A stretch of 64,000 bases of DNA from Stieleria varia (lineage in GTDB: Bacteria > Planctomycetota > Planctomycetia > Pirellulales > Pirellulaceae), in assembly GCF_038443385.1 (NCBI RefSeq), contig NZ_CP151726.1, forward strand, positions 7,006,001 through 7,070,000, read 5' to 3'. The notes beneath the pieces were generated by a model. It saw only the letters and a list, made by a program, of their open reading frames with translations. It had not been told where the DNA came from and did no database searches. A program made the position numbers and the translations under genes. Within the stretch, counting starts at the first letter, position 1; each line of letters begins with the position of its first letter. Positions 23,951 to 33,134 of the stretch are shown here, piece after piece.

Positions 23951-26900
23951 CTACTCGGTGCCACTGACCGCAAGATTAAAGTTGCGAATCGTCGGCGGCT
24001 TTTGGGTCGTCGGATGTTGTTGGCCATCGGTCAACTCGCGAACGCGTTCGGCGATGCTCAGTTCCAGTTCGGTGATCGAGATGTATCCATCACCGGTCTG
24101 GTCGGTCTCTTTCTTTCGCATCGCCTCCAAGAACGCGTACGTGAAAGCGCCGTGCCCCCACTCGTCACGCTCCAAGCTTTCTTCCTGGACGGTGCTGCTG
24201 GCAAACATGATCGCGCCCACTTCGCTGGACACCAGGTCGGCCCAAGGGTCACGAAGCGATTTTGCGCCGCGAGTCGAGCCGCTGTGGCAGGTGTCGGCAA
24301 ACAACAGGATCTTGCACGGCATTTCTTGAACCATGCGTTCGATTTCGGTGTAAGACAGCGCCGTGGCCCTCAGGCGTTCGGCATCGGTCTCGTGGTTGCA
24401 GAAGTAAAAGTTCTTACGCGAGTCGACTTCGCCATGTCCACTGATGAACACGACCGCAATGTCGTTTTGCGTGACGCTCCGATAGAGCCAGTCCATGCCG
24501 TCCTGAATCGCCGAACGCGTGGCACCTGCATCCGTCAGAATCTTGGTTTCGACTTCACGATAGAATTTCCCCTCCTGCGATTTGAACGCGGCGGCAAACG
24601 CAGTTGCATCCTTGGCGGCAAACTGCAGGTCGTAGTCATCGATCAAGTAGTCAGCAACGCCGATTGCCAGTACGAACATCTTGGGTTTGATGACGTCTGA
24701 TGTGTCCCCGCCTTGTCGGGTCAAACTGACAACGCTGGGAGAGCTGCTGGCGGCCGAGTTGGTGGCAATCGCTGTGATATCCGTGCGTCCTTCTGGCAAC
24801 GCGATGGTGTGAACGAGGGTCATGCTGCCGTCGTCGTTTTGCTGGGGCTTGGGCAAAACGCCGGTCGGTGGCCGCCCGTTGACCAACAGCACCACGGATT
24901 TGACCGGCAAGTTGTTTTGCGGCGTCGCGACGATCGTCAGTTTGATCTTATCGCCAGCAACTTGACCGTCCTCGGGTGCTCCCTGGATGGCGACGGTCGG
25001 TGGCAAAATGCTCTGAAAGCTTTCTTGATTTCGCAAGTCGAGAGTCGGCGATGCGATCGCATTGGGGAGCCGAGGCTCATCACTAACAACTTTGTTCAAA
25101 TCAGGGCGTGCGCCATCGGGATCTCCGTTCAAGATCGCCTCGATGACTTGGTCGATCACATCGGGGCGATAGAGCGTCTGACGAAGTTGTCGAGCGCTGA
25201 AAAAGTTGGCGGTCTCATCCGGTCCTCGATTGACCTTCCAGCCGATCAAGTCGTGCCCACCCAATGAAGCGTCGTAGTAGCCTTCTGGGGTGAAGAGAAT
25301 CCAGTCACCACGTTTGGTGGTAAAGAACGTCAACACGGGTTGTACATAAGACCCCGATGGGACACCGTTGCCGAGCAATGTCACGGGGATCACCACTTCC
25401 TGGTCTCCACGAAGAATCGTCAAATCCAGGACGTCACCAGGCTCATTGCCGTCTTGCATGTTCATGAACTGACCGGCAAAGGCAAAGGGCATGGAGCCGT
25501 TGATGCCACTGATGATGTCGCCGACACGCAGATCGCCGACCGCGTTTTGGTCGTAGATTTCTGACACGCGCCAATTGGCATAGTGGCTGAACTCCGTTCC
25601 CGAACCGGTGGGCACCGCAGCGTAGGGTGTTCTGCCCAGCGTTCGCGTTTCAAAGTCGCTCTTGCGATAGATGCAAACCGATCCGTCGGTCCATGCCGCG
25701 GTCACGAATCGATCGTCTTTCGTCAGGTTGACGTCGGAGGCGACCGACGATTTTTCGATGCTACCCGCCGCAACCGAATTTCCGCGGCCGGGAACACCTG
25801 GTCGGGGATTGATGGCACCGATCTTGATCGCGTCGGCCACCAGCGACACCGAACCGCCACGAAACATCATGACTTCATTGTCGTGATTGCCTTTCGCCAG
25901 GGTGTATGTAAAGAATGGTTTGACGAATGGGGTCGTCGCAAAGTCTTCTTGGCCTGCCGCAACGACGTTGACAAACTGCCCCTTGTCGTTCCGCATTCGC
26001 GTGGTCGTCACGCCGTACAAAGTCGTCTTTGCACGAGGGAAATCGCCCTCGGGTGATTCGATCAAGCGTCGGTTGCGGAGATCAAATCCATCCTTGAGTT
26101 TCGCGTAGTCATTGAATTTCCAGTCCGCGCCCGAATTGGGACGATTTCCAAACGCCAGAATACCTTTGCTTTGATCCAGAGAGGCGGCGTACATGGAATC
26201 GGCAATGGATTTGGATCGAAAGATCGGTTTCCCGGTCGCAGAATCCAACACGTACACGTTCCCCAACGCGTCACCCACCGCGACTCGCTGGCCGTCATAC
26301 GAAACCTTGACGTCCGACGGTGCCCACAAGAGACCTTTGTAGCTGGCGGTCGGAGATGCGTTCTCGCCGCTGAAGATGTCGCACTGGTAGTAGTCACGGC
26401 CATTCTTTTTCGCCGAGTATGCGACCGCGAACTTGCGTTTCTGCACATCGCCATGTCCATGCCCTACGAATCCATCCACATTTTGGTAATACTGTTCTAC
26501 GCGATCCTCCAGGCGACCGTACCATTGCAATTCAGGACTCGCATCGTAGGAAACCGATTCGTCGGCAACAGCGTCGTAGGCTTCTCCAAAGAAAGGCTGG
26601 ATGTAGTAGCGATTGCTGCCGAAAAAGAATCCGGCTTGCGGCAAAGTGGACGTTCCGAACAGTTCGTCGTAACCCTCCCCTTCCTCCAACTCTGTCACGG
26701 GTTCTGACAGCAGCATCTCATCTTTTTCCCAATCAAACAACATGTAAGAGCTGCCAAGCCCGAACCCGTTCTCTCCGGGAGTAAGGTAGGTCGAAACAAA
26801 CGCCAAGTACTTGCCGTCGCCGCTGAAGGTCAAGTGTCGCGCGGAGCGTTTTCCGACCGTCACGCCGTTGCCGAGTTGACCGGGCACCTCGGGATTGCCC

Positions 26901-27355
26901 CAATATCCGGCCGTGACATCCAGATTGTCCAAAGCACAGGTTCTGACGTACGATCCATGTTCGGTCAAAACCGCGACCGCAAGGTAGTTGTTTTGCGGAT
27001 CGACCGCGAGCGACGTGATGATCCCCGAGTCTTCCTTTGAAAAACCGCGAATCGTGTGATACAACTCGCCCGTTTCGACTTCCCAAATTCGGATATCAGA
27101 ATCGGTGCTCGCACCGACGTATTGACCGTCGCCGCTGAACGCGATCGCCCGAATCTGACTGTTGAACGCTCCCGTCTCGATCAGCAATCGAGGCTTGGAA
27201 TTCAAGTCCGCAGGCGCCGCCGACTCCTCGACTTCGTTTCCACTGGAATCCCCCCCTGCGATCGCAATCTGCGCCCGAGCGGTCGAAACACCAATGACGG
27301 TCACCGAAAACAAAGCGGCAAAGGTCCAGATCAAACGCATATGATTATTCCTCAT
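23951..27355 (-). CDS. Exported WD40-like/PDZ-like/caspase-fold protein
   Basis: An 1134-residue protein with a signal peptide (ending ARAQ). The N-terminal half has WD40-like blades (AFSGDGQYVGASTDSDIRIW; DVKVSYDGQRVAVGDALGNVYVLD). A PDZ-like segment sits near 600-665 (AVGDLRVGDIISGINGSMPF). The C-terminal ~245 residues are a caspase (peptidase C14) domain with His in VVFISGHGE (about 973) and Cys in FADTCHSGS (about 1021). Inside this domain, near 1086, DQTGDGYISITEL resembles an EF-hand calcium loop. The role is unknown; a regulated protease is likely. It lies 153 bases from a second caspase-like gene on the same strand. Confidence 0.85.
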   Translation of the reverse strand: MRNNHMRLIWTFAALFSVTVIGVSTARAQIAIAGGDSSGNEVEESAAPADLNSKPRLLIETGAFNSQIRAIAFSGDGQYVGASTDSDIRIWEVETGELYHTIRGFSKEDSGIITSLAVDPQNNYLAVAVLTEHGSYVRTCALDNLDVTAGYWGNPEVPGQLGNGVTVGKRSARHLTFSGDGKYLAFVSTYLTPGENGFGLGSSYMLFDWEKDEMLLSEPVTELEEGEGYDELFGTSTLPQAGFFFGSNRYYIQPFFGEAYDAVADESVSYDASPELQWYGRLEDRVEQYYQNVDGFVGHGHGDVQKRKFAVAYSAKKNGRDYYQCDIFSGENASPTASYKGLLWAPSDVKVSYDGQRVAVGDALGNVYVLDSATGKPIFRSKSIADSMYAASLDQSKGILAFGNRPNSGADWKFNDYAKLKDGFDLRNRRLIESPEGDFPRAKTTLYGVTTTRMRNDKGQFVNVVAAGQEDFATTPFVKPFFTYTLAKGNHDNEVMMFRGGSVSLVADAIKIGAINPRPGVPGRGNSVAAGSIEKSSVASDVNLTKDDRFVTAAWTDGSVCIYRKSDFETRTLGRTPYAAVPTGSGTEFSHYANWRVSEIYDQNAVGDLRVGDIISGINGSMPFAFAGQFMNMQDGNEPGDVLDLTILRGDQEVVIPVTLLGNGVPSGSYVQPVLTFFTTKRGDWILFTPEGYYDASLGGHDLIGWKVNRGPDETANFFSARQLRQTLYRPDVIDQVIEAILNGDPDGARPDLNKVVSDEPRLPNAIASPTLDLRNQESFQSILPPTVAIQGAPEDGQVAGDKIKLTIVATPQNNLPVKSVVLLVNGRPPTGVLPKPQQNDDGSMTLVHTIALPEGRTDITAIATNSAASSSPSVVSLTRQGGDTSDVIKPKMFVLAIGVADYLIDDYDLQFAAKDATAFAAAFKSQEGKFYREVETKILTDAGATRSAIQDGMDWLYRSVTQNDIAVVFISGHGEVDSRKNFYFCNHETDAERLRATALSYTEIERMVQEMPCKILLFADTCHSGSTRGAKSLRDPWADLVSSEVGAIMFASSTVQEESLERDEWGHGAFTYAFLEAMRKKETDQTGDGYISITELELSIAERVRELTDGQQHPTTQKPPTIRNFNLAVSGTE

Positions 27356-27508
27356 TTTGATGTCTCTCTATCGCGATCGGTTCAGCATTCTATTGGCTAA
27401 AACGAATGATCCGACATGCCCTTCCCAGATTTCAGTTGCAAGAACGATCTTTTTTCCATGACCCTGGTCCATTGAATCCCAAGCCAGGCAATTCCAATCG
27501 CTACAAGG

Positions 27509-29734
27509 CTACTCGCTTTTCCAGCTTATCAACTTCGCCGTCCACCATGGATCTTTAGGTTTGCTGATCGATTTGCTGCCAAGCGTTTTTGTTCCGCTCG
27601 CCCGCTGGGTCACCCGAAACAATTGCGAAAGGTTAGGCGGTTGGTCGGAAACGATTATCAGTGCGCGGTGGACGCCGTCTTGCGGTGCCTTGAAATCTGG
27701 GTGATTCCGGGGCAACAGACTGTCTCCATTGCAAACAAATGATCGCGTCAGCAACCCGTCTGGCATCGAGATCCGCTGCTGATCCGGATCCGTCGCCGTG
27801 AATTCCGTCGGACACATCACGGCCATTTCGAACGCAGGATCGATGTGGATCACGCTGGCGTAGAGCAAGCGTGATCGCGCGCGGGGATCGCTGATCTGCA
27901 ACGCGTAGACGTCTCCTGTTTTCAGAGTAGGCAACCCGTCGGCCGCTGGTGTAACAGGCGAGAACTTGTATTGTCCGTCCACGATCCCCCCAACGACCAA
28001 CTCGACCTGCAATGGTTCGCTTTCTTGACTCGTTCGATTTTCGCTGAGAAGCATCGAGGCAAACTGCTCGGTCGCCACCAGTCTCTGGACCAGCTCCTGT
28101 GCCTTGCTCGCAAACGTCCCGTCTCTCGCGATCACATGACTTGTGGACGAACCATCCTCCGCACTCGCATGACTGATCACCCGACTGATCACCATTTGCC
28201 GGTCATCAAGATGGATTGAATGCTGCGTTTGCGAAGACTGACCGACGTAGTTGATCTGAGAATGACGAAGCTCGGGGAGCTGACGCAAGATCTCATCGGG
28301 CGACTCGCCCTGGGAGTTAGTCAAAGCAATGGAAAGCGAATCGCTGGATGCACTGGCCGGTCTGATCTCACACCAAAAACCGTTCTTTGTCGGCGGCTGT
28401 TGATTGCCTGACCATGTGATCAATCCGCGAGACTGCGACACGCCGACACGAGTGAACTCGATTTCACCAACCGCTGCACCGCTGGTCGTTTCCAAAGAAT
28501 CCAATACAGGAAATCGGTCCCCGACGCGGACCGAGTCCAGAATGCCCGCGTTGACGGTGACGTCGCCGCTGGAGCCGATCACGATCGGGGCGAATCGTCG
28601 TTCGGAAGCAGGACGCACGAACAAAACATTGGACGTCGCTATCGCTCCCGACATCTCCAATTGCGGCTCAGGGCTGGTCTGCAGCTTTGCCAGTTCTTTG
28701 TATTGTCGTTTCAATTCATCGGAGAGTTTGTCGAGCTGCACGGTTGTTGCCGTTGCATTTTGCGTGGCGATTCGGCACACCCAGTAAGTCAACAGTCCGT
28801 ACGGTTCACCATCAGCGTCGTACTCGGGCTCCAACTGATCCGAACGACATGCCGAAATCACCGCCGCGCCGACTGGCAACGCAGCGGGGCGGGCGATCGG
28901 AGCGAACCGATCCTGCTGGGGTGACGGCAGCGTTCGATCCAGTCGGCGATATCGTTTCAGGCCCCGCAAGCCGGTGCCGCTGTGGCAGCAATCCAGCACC
29001 ACGAACAAACGATTTCTTGGATTCGCAGCGATGTCACACGCCCATTGATGCAACTGATCGTCACGAATGTCCTTCTCACCGCCGACCTTTTCGGCATCGT
29101 ACGGCACGAGGGTTTGGTCGTAGAAATTCGGCTCGTCACGCAGCGGCCCCGACATTTGGTCGAGAACTTGTGAGCCGTGTCCACTGTAATGCAGCACCAC
29201 CTGGGCGGCTTTGCCCGAGCGATTGCATTGCAGCACCCGCTGCTGCAACAAGTCAAGCTCCCGCGTGATGCCCTCACGCGTCGCCTGTGCGTCGGTCAGC
29301 GTGACAATGGATTCGTCCTCAAACCCCGAGTGCACCGTCAGCAGTTGACGCATCAGCTCCACGTCGTTGAGACATCCACGTAGCTGCTCGGATGCCTTGA
29401 GCTTGGGGTACTGATTGATTCCGATCAGCAAAGCAAAGCGGCATCGATCATCAGCGACGGAGACGCGGTCAGTTGCTCGTGGGGCGGTTTGTGGGAGCTG
29501 GGCAGACGCCTTCGGAGAATATCCGCCCACCGCCGCGAAGATCATCACCAAGCACGTGAGCACTCTTTCATGCAGCGATCGCCCTCTCTGCCCGGCCCAG
29601 CGAGGTGCGCCGGGAAAGCAGAATGCAGAAACGGCTACGACGAACAAACAAAGCCTGGGAGGGGTGGCAACGACGGGATTTCGCAACGGGCGGGGCTCCG
29701 GGGGGGGGCGTGGTGACACAGCATGGTTCTCCAT
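27509..29734 (-). CDS. Metacaspase-like caspase family protein
   Basis: The 741-residue protein has a caspase-fold domain near its N-terminus: RFALLIGINQYPKL, then the catalytic His in LHYSGHGSQ (about 185) and Cys in VLDCCHSGTG (about 246), the usual metacaspase dyad. The remaining ~400 residues have beta-rich segments, including DSVRVGDRFPVLD and LKTGDVYALQISDP, of no recognised family. Export is likely (SPKASAQLPQ follows a hydrophobic stretch), but the start is uncertain: the first ~57 residues are Pro/Arg-rich and a GTG at that point would give a normal signal peptide. It is upstream of the WD40-like caspase gene and may share its transcript. Confidence 0.85.
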   Translation of the reverse strand: MENHAVSPRPPPEPRPLRNPVVATPPRLCLFVVAVSAFCFPGAPRWAGQRGRSLHERVLTCLVMIFAAVGGYSPKASAQLPQTAPRATDRVSVADDRCRFALLIGINQYPKLKASEQLRGCLNDVELMRQLLTVHSGFEDESIVTLTDAQATREGITRELDLLQQRVLQCNRSGKAAQVVLHYSGHGSQVLDQMSGPLRDEPNFYDQTLVPYDAEKVGGEKDIRDDQLHQWACDIAANPRNRLFVVLDCCHSGTGLRGLKRYRRLDRTLPSPQQDRFAPIARPAALPVGAAVISACRSDQLEPEYDADGEPYGLLTYWVCRIATQNATATTVQLDKLSDELKRQYKELAKLQTSPEPQLEMSGAIATSNVLFVRPASERRFAPIVIGSSGDVTVNAGILDSVRVGDRFPVLDSLETTSGAAVGEIEFTRVGVSQSRGLITWSGNQQPPTKNGFWCEIRPASASSDSLSIALTNSQGESPDEILRQLPELRHSQINYVGQSSQTQHSIHLDDRQMVISRVISHASAEDGSSTSHVIARDGTFASKAQELVQRLVATEQFASMLLSENRTSQESEPLQVELVVGGIVDGQYKFSPVTPAADGLPTLKTGDVYALQISDPRARSRLLYASVIHIDPAFEMAVMCPTEFTATDPDQQRISMPDGLLTRSFVCNGDSLLPRNHPDFKAPQDGVHRALIIVSDQPPNLSQLFRVTQRASGTKTLGSKSISKPKDPWWTAKLISWKSE

Positions 29735-29841
29735 GTTGAGTATACACGTGCATCCAATCTTTCCATGAAAACGCCAGCAAAAAAGGCAGAGACGCGGCGA
29801 GAAACGTCCAATTGACCGGTCATCGGGTCTGACGTGATCCT

Positions 29842-29861
29842 GGATTATTCACGCGACTCGC
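29842..29861. repeat. Stub of a GGATTATTCA-family end
   Basis: GGATTATTCACGCGACTCGC is identical to the left end of the element at 19515, but the rest is replaced at once by the 227-bp element. Confidence 0.6.
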
Positions 29862-30088
29862 TGGACTGCTCAAAGTTTGGTGTTGTTTCTTTTTGGGTTT
29901 GCGCAAGTTTATGTCTCTACTGCCGGCGCAGCTGGTGGCCCCCAGTGAGCCTCAGGCGCTAGCCGTGGGCCTGAGGCGGATTGTGGTGCCGGCCCACGGC
30001 TAGCGCCTGAGGCTCACTTTGATTGCGATGCATAGAACGAAAACATGGACTGAAAAAACAATGTCAACACCAAACTTTGAGCAGTCCA
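29862..30088. repeat. Complete 227-bp element with perfect 24-bp terminal inverted repeats
   Basis: The left end TGGACTGCTCAAAGTTTGGT(GTTG) and right end are perfect inverted copies over 24 bases. A central palindrome pairs CAGGCGCTAGCCGTGGGCC with its complement. The right half matches 2005-2092 and 41142-41220. No transposase is inside, so it looks like a MITE-type element. Confidence 0.8.
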
Positions 30089-30117
30089 GACCCCGCGGGA
30101 GAGGTCGCGTGTCACAC

Positions 30118-30804
30118 TTATTCCTTGAAACGATATCCCACTCCGCGAACCGTTTCGATCAAATCGGCGGCGTCGCCCATTTTCTTGCGAAGCGCACGAA
30201 CGTGAACGTCGATCGTTCGATCCAGGACGATCGTGTCTTCTCCCAACGCAGCGTCCACGAGCTCGCTGCGCCCGAATGCCCGTCCCGGTTGGCGGATCAA
30301 AGTCTCTAGCAATCGAAACTCGCTCTTGGTCAGTTTCAACTGATCACCGCCAATCGAAACAACAAACCGTCGTCGGTCCACGGTGACGTCTCGATGGCTG
30401 AACGAATCGCTATCGTCCACGACCGGTTCCCGACGACGCAGTAGAGCCTTGATCCGTTGCAGGAGCACCTTGTAGCTCTCAACGGGTTTGACCACGTAGT
30501 CGTCGGCGCCGACCGCAAATCCGACCACTTGGTCAGATTCCTCGCCCATCGCGGTCAGCATCAAAATCAGAATGTCACGGGTCTTGGGATTGGCACGCAA
30601 CTGTTTGCAAACCTCGATACCGCTGAGCAGTGGCAAGTCGATATCGAGCAAGATCACGTCGGGCAAGTAGAGGCGAGCCATCTCCAACGCTTCCTTGCCA
30701 TCGGAAGCGCGATAGACCTCGTACCCCGCTCGTTTGACTTGGTACTCAAGTGACTCTGCAAGGGGCAAGTAGTCTTCAACAATCAAGATCTTGTTGGTGG
30801 ACAT
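30118..30804 (-). CDS. OmpR/PhoB-family response regulator
   Basis: A 228-residue two-component regulator: receiver domain 1-120 with the phosphorylation Asp in VILLDIDLPLLSG, Thr in MLTAMGEES and Lys in DYVVKPVES, then a winged-helix DNA-binding domain (LTKSEFRLLETLIRQPGRAF; VDVHVRALRKKMG-type recognition helix; RGVGYRFKE). All key residues are intact. No histidine kinase gene is adjacent, so the partner is elsewhere. The regulon cannot be inferred from context. Confidence 0.93.
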   Translation of the reverse strand: MSTNKILIVEDYLPLAESLEYQVKRAGYEVYRASDGKEALEMARLYLPDVILLDIDLPLLSGIEVCKQLRANPKTRDILILMLTAMGEESDQVVGFAVGADDYVVKPVESYKVLLQRIKALLRRREPVVDDSDSFSHRDVTVDRRRFVVSIGGDQLKLTKSEFRLLETLIRQPGRAFGRSELVDAALGEDTIVLDRTIDVHVRALRKKMGDAADLIETVRGVGYRFKE

Positions 30805-31227
30805 GCAGAATGGACGGTCTTTGGATCGTTAACTTCTCTGTTGGCGATTCTGTCCGATCATCGGACAGAACGGACCATTCGTGGTGCCGTCGCCGTAGGC
30901 CAGTAATGTGGTTGCAAGCGGGAAAAAAGTACACCAGTGAATGCCCGTTCTGCACATGAAAGTTGCGTTAAGAGACAGGCTCAGCGATCTCCCCTGAGCT
31001 CACCCCAGCGGCCGGAAAAGGACGCATGGTTGTCAGCTCAGATTGGGTTTGCAACAGTATTCGATCGGCAGGGCGGTATCATCCCAAATGAGGGAGAAAG
31101 TTGCGTGTTTTCGCCACAAATGATCAAATTGCCGTGACCATTGCCCTGACCATTGCCGAACCATTTTCCGATCCAATCGCCCGCAGCGATTCGCTCCATT
31201 TCCTCTCTCCCGCTGGACGAAAACACA
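30805..31227. other. Intergenic region between a response regulator and purC
   Basis: A 423-base gap between divergent genes. It should contain both promoters. I see two short direct repeats (CATTGCC near 31139 and 31151) but no RNA gene, riboswitch or mobile element that I can support. An unrecognised small RNA remains possible. Confidence 0.45.
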
Positions 31228-32118
31228 ATGCCCGACCTCTACACCCTGGATGAATCGGGTGCATTGCTGGCCACCCATCTGCCGCTGCCCAGGCGGAGCG
31301 GGAAAGTTCGGGATGTGTACGATCTGGGCCAACATCTGCTGATCGTCAGCACGGATCGGATCAGTGCGTTCGACTACATTTTACCGAGCGGAATACCCGG
31401 AAAAGGTGAATTACTGACGTCGATGAGCCGCTTTTGGTTCGAAACGCTCGACGTCCGACATCACTTGATTTCCACCGATGTCCCCCAAACACTGGGTCAG
31501 CAATTCGACGTGACGCCGCTGGCGGGCCGCGTGATGGTTGTGGAGAAAGCAGAGGTGGTCCCCTTTGAATGCGTGGTTCGCGGTTATCTCGAGGGCAGCG
31601 GCCTGCGGGAATACAACGAAACGGGCGAAATTTGTGGGAACAAGTTGCCTGCCGGACTGACACAATGCGATCGATTGCCCAAGCCGATCTTTACGCCGGC
31701 AACTAAAGCGGTCGAGGGGCATGATGAGAACGTGACAATCGGACGCATGATCGCCGACTTGGGCAGCGAGCTCGCTCTGCAACTGAGGGAACAAAGCATC
31801 GGGATCTACAACGCGGCGTCTGACATCGCGGCGGAACGTGGCATCTTGATCGCGGACACCAAATTCGAATTCGGCATGGTCGACGGTGAACTCGTGCTGG
31901 TCGACGAAGTCTTGACTCCGGACAGCTCTCGATTTTGGGACAGCAAGACTTATCAACCCGGTCACGCCCAACCGTCGTTTGACAAGCAGTTCGTCCGCGA
32001 ATGGCTTTCTCAATGCGGATGGGACAAACAAAGTGATCCGCCGAAGTTGCCCGAGGACATCGTTCGTCAAACGGCAGAAAAGTATCACGAGGCGTATCGA
32101 CGATTGACGCAAAGTTAG
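31228..32118 (+). CDS. purC: Phosphoribosylaminoimidazole-succinocarboxamide synthase
   Basis: PurC joins CAIR and aspartate in purine synthesis. SGKVRDVYDLG, STDRISAFDYILPSGIPGKG, VVRGYLEGSG and IADTKFEFG are family signatures; the 296-residue length matches the longer SAICAR synthase type with a C-terminal extension. The start ATG at 31228 was chosen because upstream in-frame codons add a non-conserved tail. The next gene, a transporter, begins eight bases after the stop and is likely co-transcribed. Confidence 0.95.
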   Translation: MPDLYTLDESGALLATHLPLPRRSGKVRDVYDLGQHLLIVSTDRISAFDYILPSGIPGKGELLTSMSRFWFETLDVRHHLISTDVPQTLGQQFDVTPLAGRVMVVEKAEVVPFECVVRGYLEGSGLREYNETGEICGNKLPAGLTQCDRLPKPIFTPATKAVEGHDENVTIGRMIADLGSELALQLREQSIGIYNAASDIAAERGILIADTKFEFGMVDGELVLVDEVLTPDSSRFWDSKTYQPGHAQPSFDKQFVREWLSQCGWDKQSDPPKLPEDIVRQTAEKYHEAYRRLTQS

Positions 32119-32125
32119 TCTGAAC

Positions 32126-33010
32126 GTGCCATATCATCTGCTGATGCCGCTGATGGCGAGCATCTTGTTTGTCCTCGGTCTGCTGCTGCTAAAACGTGCC
32201 ACCACGGCCGGTATCAGTCCGTGGACCGTTACCTTCGTTGCCAATCAGTGGGCCGGTTTGATCTTCTCAGCCCTTTGGTTTCTAGGCGGCAACACTCCCA
32301 CACTGCAGCAGCTTTGGCAGCCGGCTGTGATCGCGTTGCTGTACATCGGCGGCCAAGTAGGAACGTTTGTGGCGATCACGCACGGTGACGTCTCGATCGC
32401 GGCACCCATGTTCGGCGTCAAAGTCATCATGGTGGCGGTACTGTTGACCATCATCGGCGGCGTCTCTTTGCCGCTGGCGATTTGGATCGCCGCCGGACTG
32501 GCGACCGCCGGAATCGCTTTGGTCCAATGGACGGGAACCGGACTTGGCAAGAATCGGCTGCTCGGATTCACGATTGCTGCGGCGATGGCCGCCAGCACCT
32601 GCTTTTCATTCTTTGACGTGCTCGTGCAGCGATGGTCTCCCGAATTCGGCGTGGGACGACTGGTCCCCATCATGTTTTGGTTTGTCGCCGTGTTTTCCAT
32701 CGGCTTTGCTCCCTGGATCCAGCGACAGAAACTTCGTGATCCTCAGCTACGAAAAGCCGTCTTGGGTGGCGGTCTGCTGATCGCGATGCAAGCCTTCTGC
32801 ATTGTGTTCACGATCTCGAACTTCGGCGACGCCGCAGCGGTCAACGTCGTTTATTCGATGAGAGGAATCTGGGGCGTATCGTTGGCTTGGCTGATCGCGC
32901 GTCGGTTTGGAGGCGCCGAAGCCGACTTGGGACGCAGCAAGATGCTGACCAGACTCGCCGGCGCGACACTGATCACGATCGCCGTCGTACTGGCCGTACT
33001 GAGTCGCTAA
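32126..33010 (+). CDS. EamA/DMT-family transporter
   Basis: A 294-residue integral membrane protein with about ten hydrophobic segments and the internal duplication of the drug/metabolite transporter superfamily. The first EamA repeat spans roughly 1-135 and the second 145-290. It starts with GTG just after purC. The substrate is unknown; export of metabolites or uptake of nucleobase-like compounds would be guesses. A palindromic element follows the stop codon directly and might end the transcript. Confidence 0.85.
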   Translation: MPYHLLMPLMASILFVLGLLLLKRATTAGISPWTVTFVANQWAGLIFSALWFLGGNTPTLQQLWQPAVIALLYIGGQVGTFVAITHGDVSIAAPMFGVKVIMVAVLLTIIGGVSLPLAIWIAAGLATAGIALVQWTGTGLGKNRLLGFTIAAAMAASTCFSFFDVLVQRWSPEFGVGRLVPIMFWFVAVFSIGFAPWIQRQKLRDPQLRKAVLGGGLLIAMQAFCIVFTISNFGDAAAVNVVYSMRGIWGVSLAWLIARRFGGAEADLGRSKMLTRLAGATLITIAVVLAVLSR

Positions 33011-33128
33011 AGTTGTGCAAACTGAATATTTTTAGGGTAGTGGATCTTGTTAAAGATCCTGTAGCGGTGGGATCTTTGGCAAGATCCACTACGTTAAACC
33101 CTAACTTTTAGCTGTCCCAGACCACTAG
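33009..33128. repeat. ~120-bp palindromic element (copy B)
   Basis: From 33027 to 33124 it is almost identical to 21073-21170. The right end TGTCCCAGACCACTAG is a better version of the inverted terminus than copy A has, while the left end is degraded against the transporter stop codon. It sits between convergent genes. Confidence 0.8.
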
Positions 33129-33134
33129 GTTGTC

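Larger units (their letters stand above)
29735..30117. other. Intergenic region holding dispersed repeats
   Basis: After about 100 bases with no recognised feature comes a 20-base stub of the GGATTATTCA family (29842-29861), then a complete 227-bp element (29862-30088). The remaining 29 bases lead to the response regulator stop codon. No gene is credible. Confidence 0.65.

Noticed and set aside
30805-31227. Structured RNA upstream of purC
   Set aside because: I looked for purine riboswitch, SRP RNA, tmRNA and 6S features and could support none.
33009-33111. Short open frame ending in VVDLVKDPVAVGSLARS
   Set aside because: The peptide is translated from a palindromic repeat and appears twice only because the element does.
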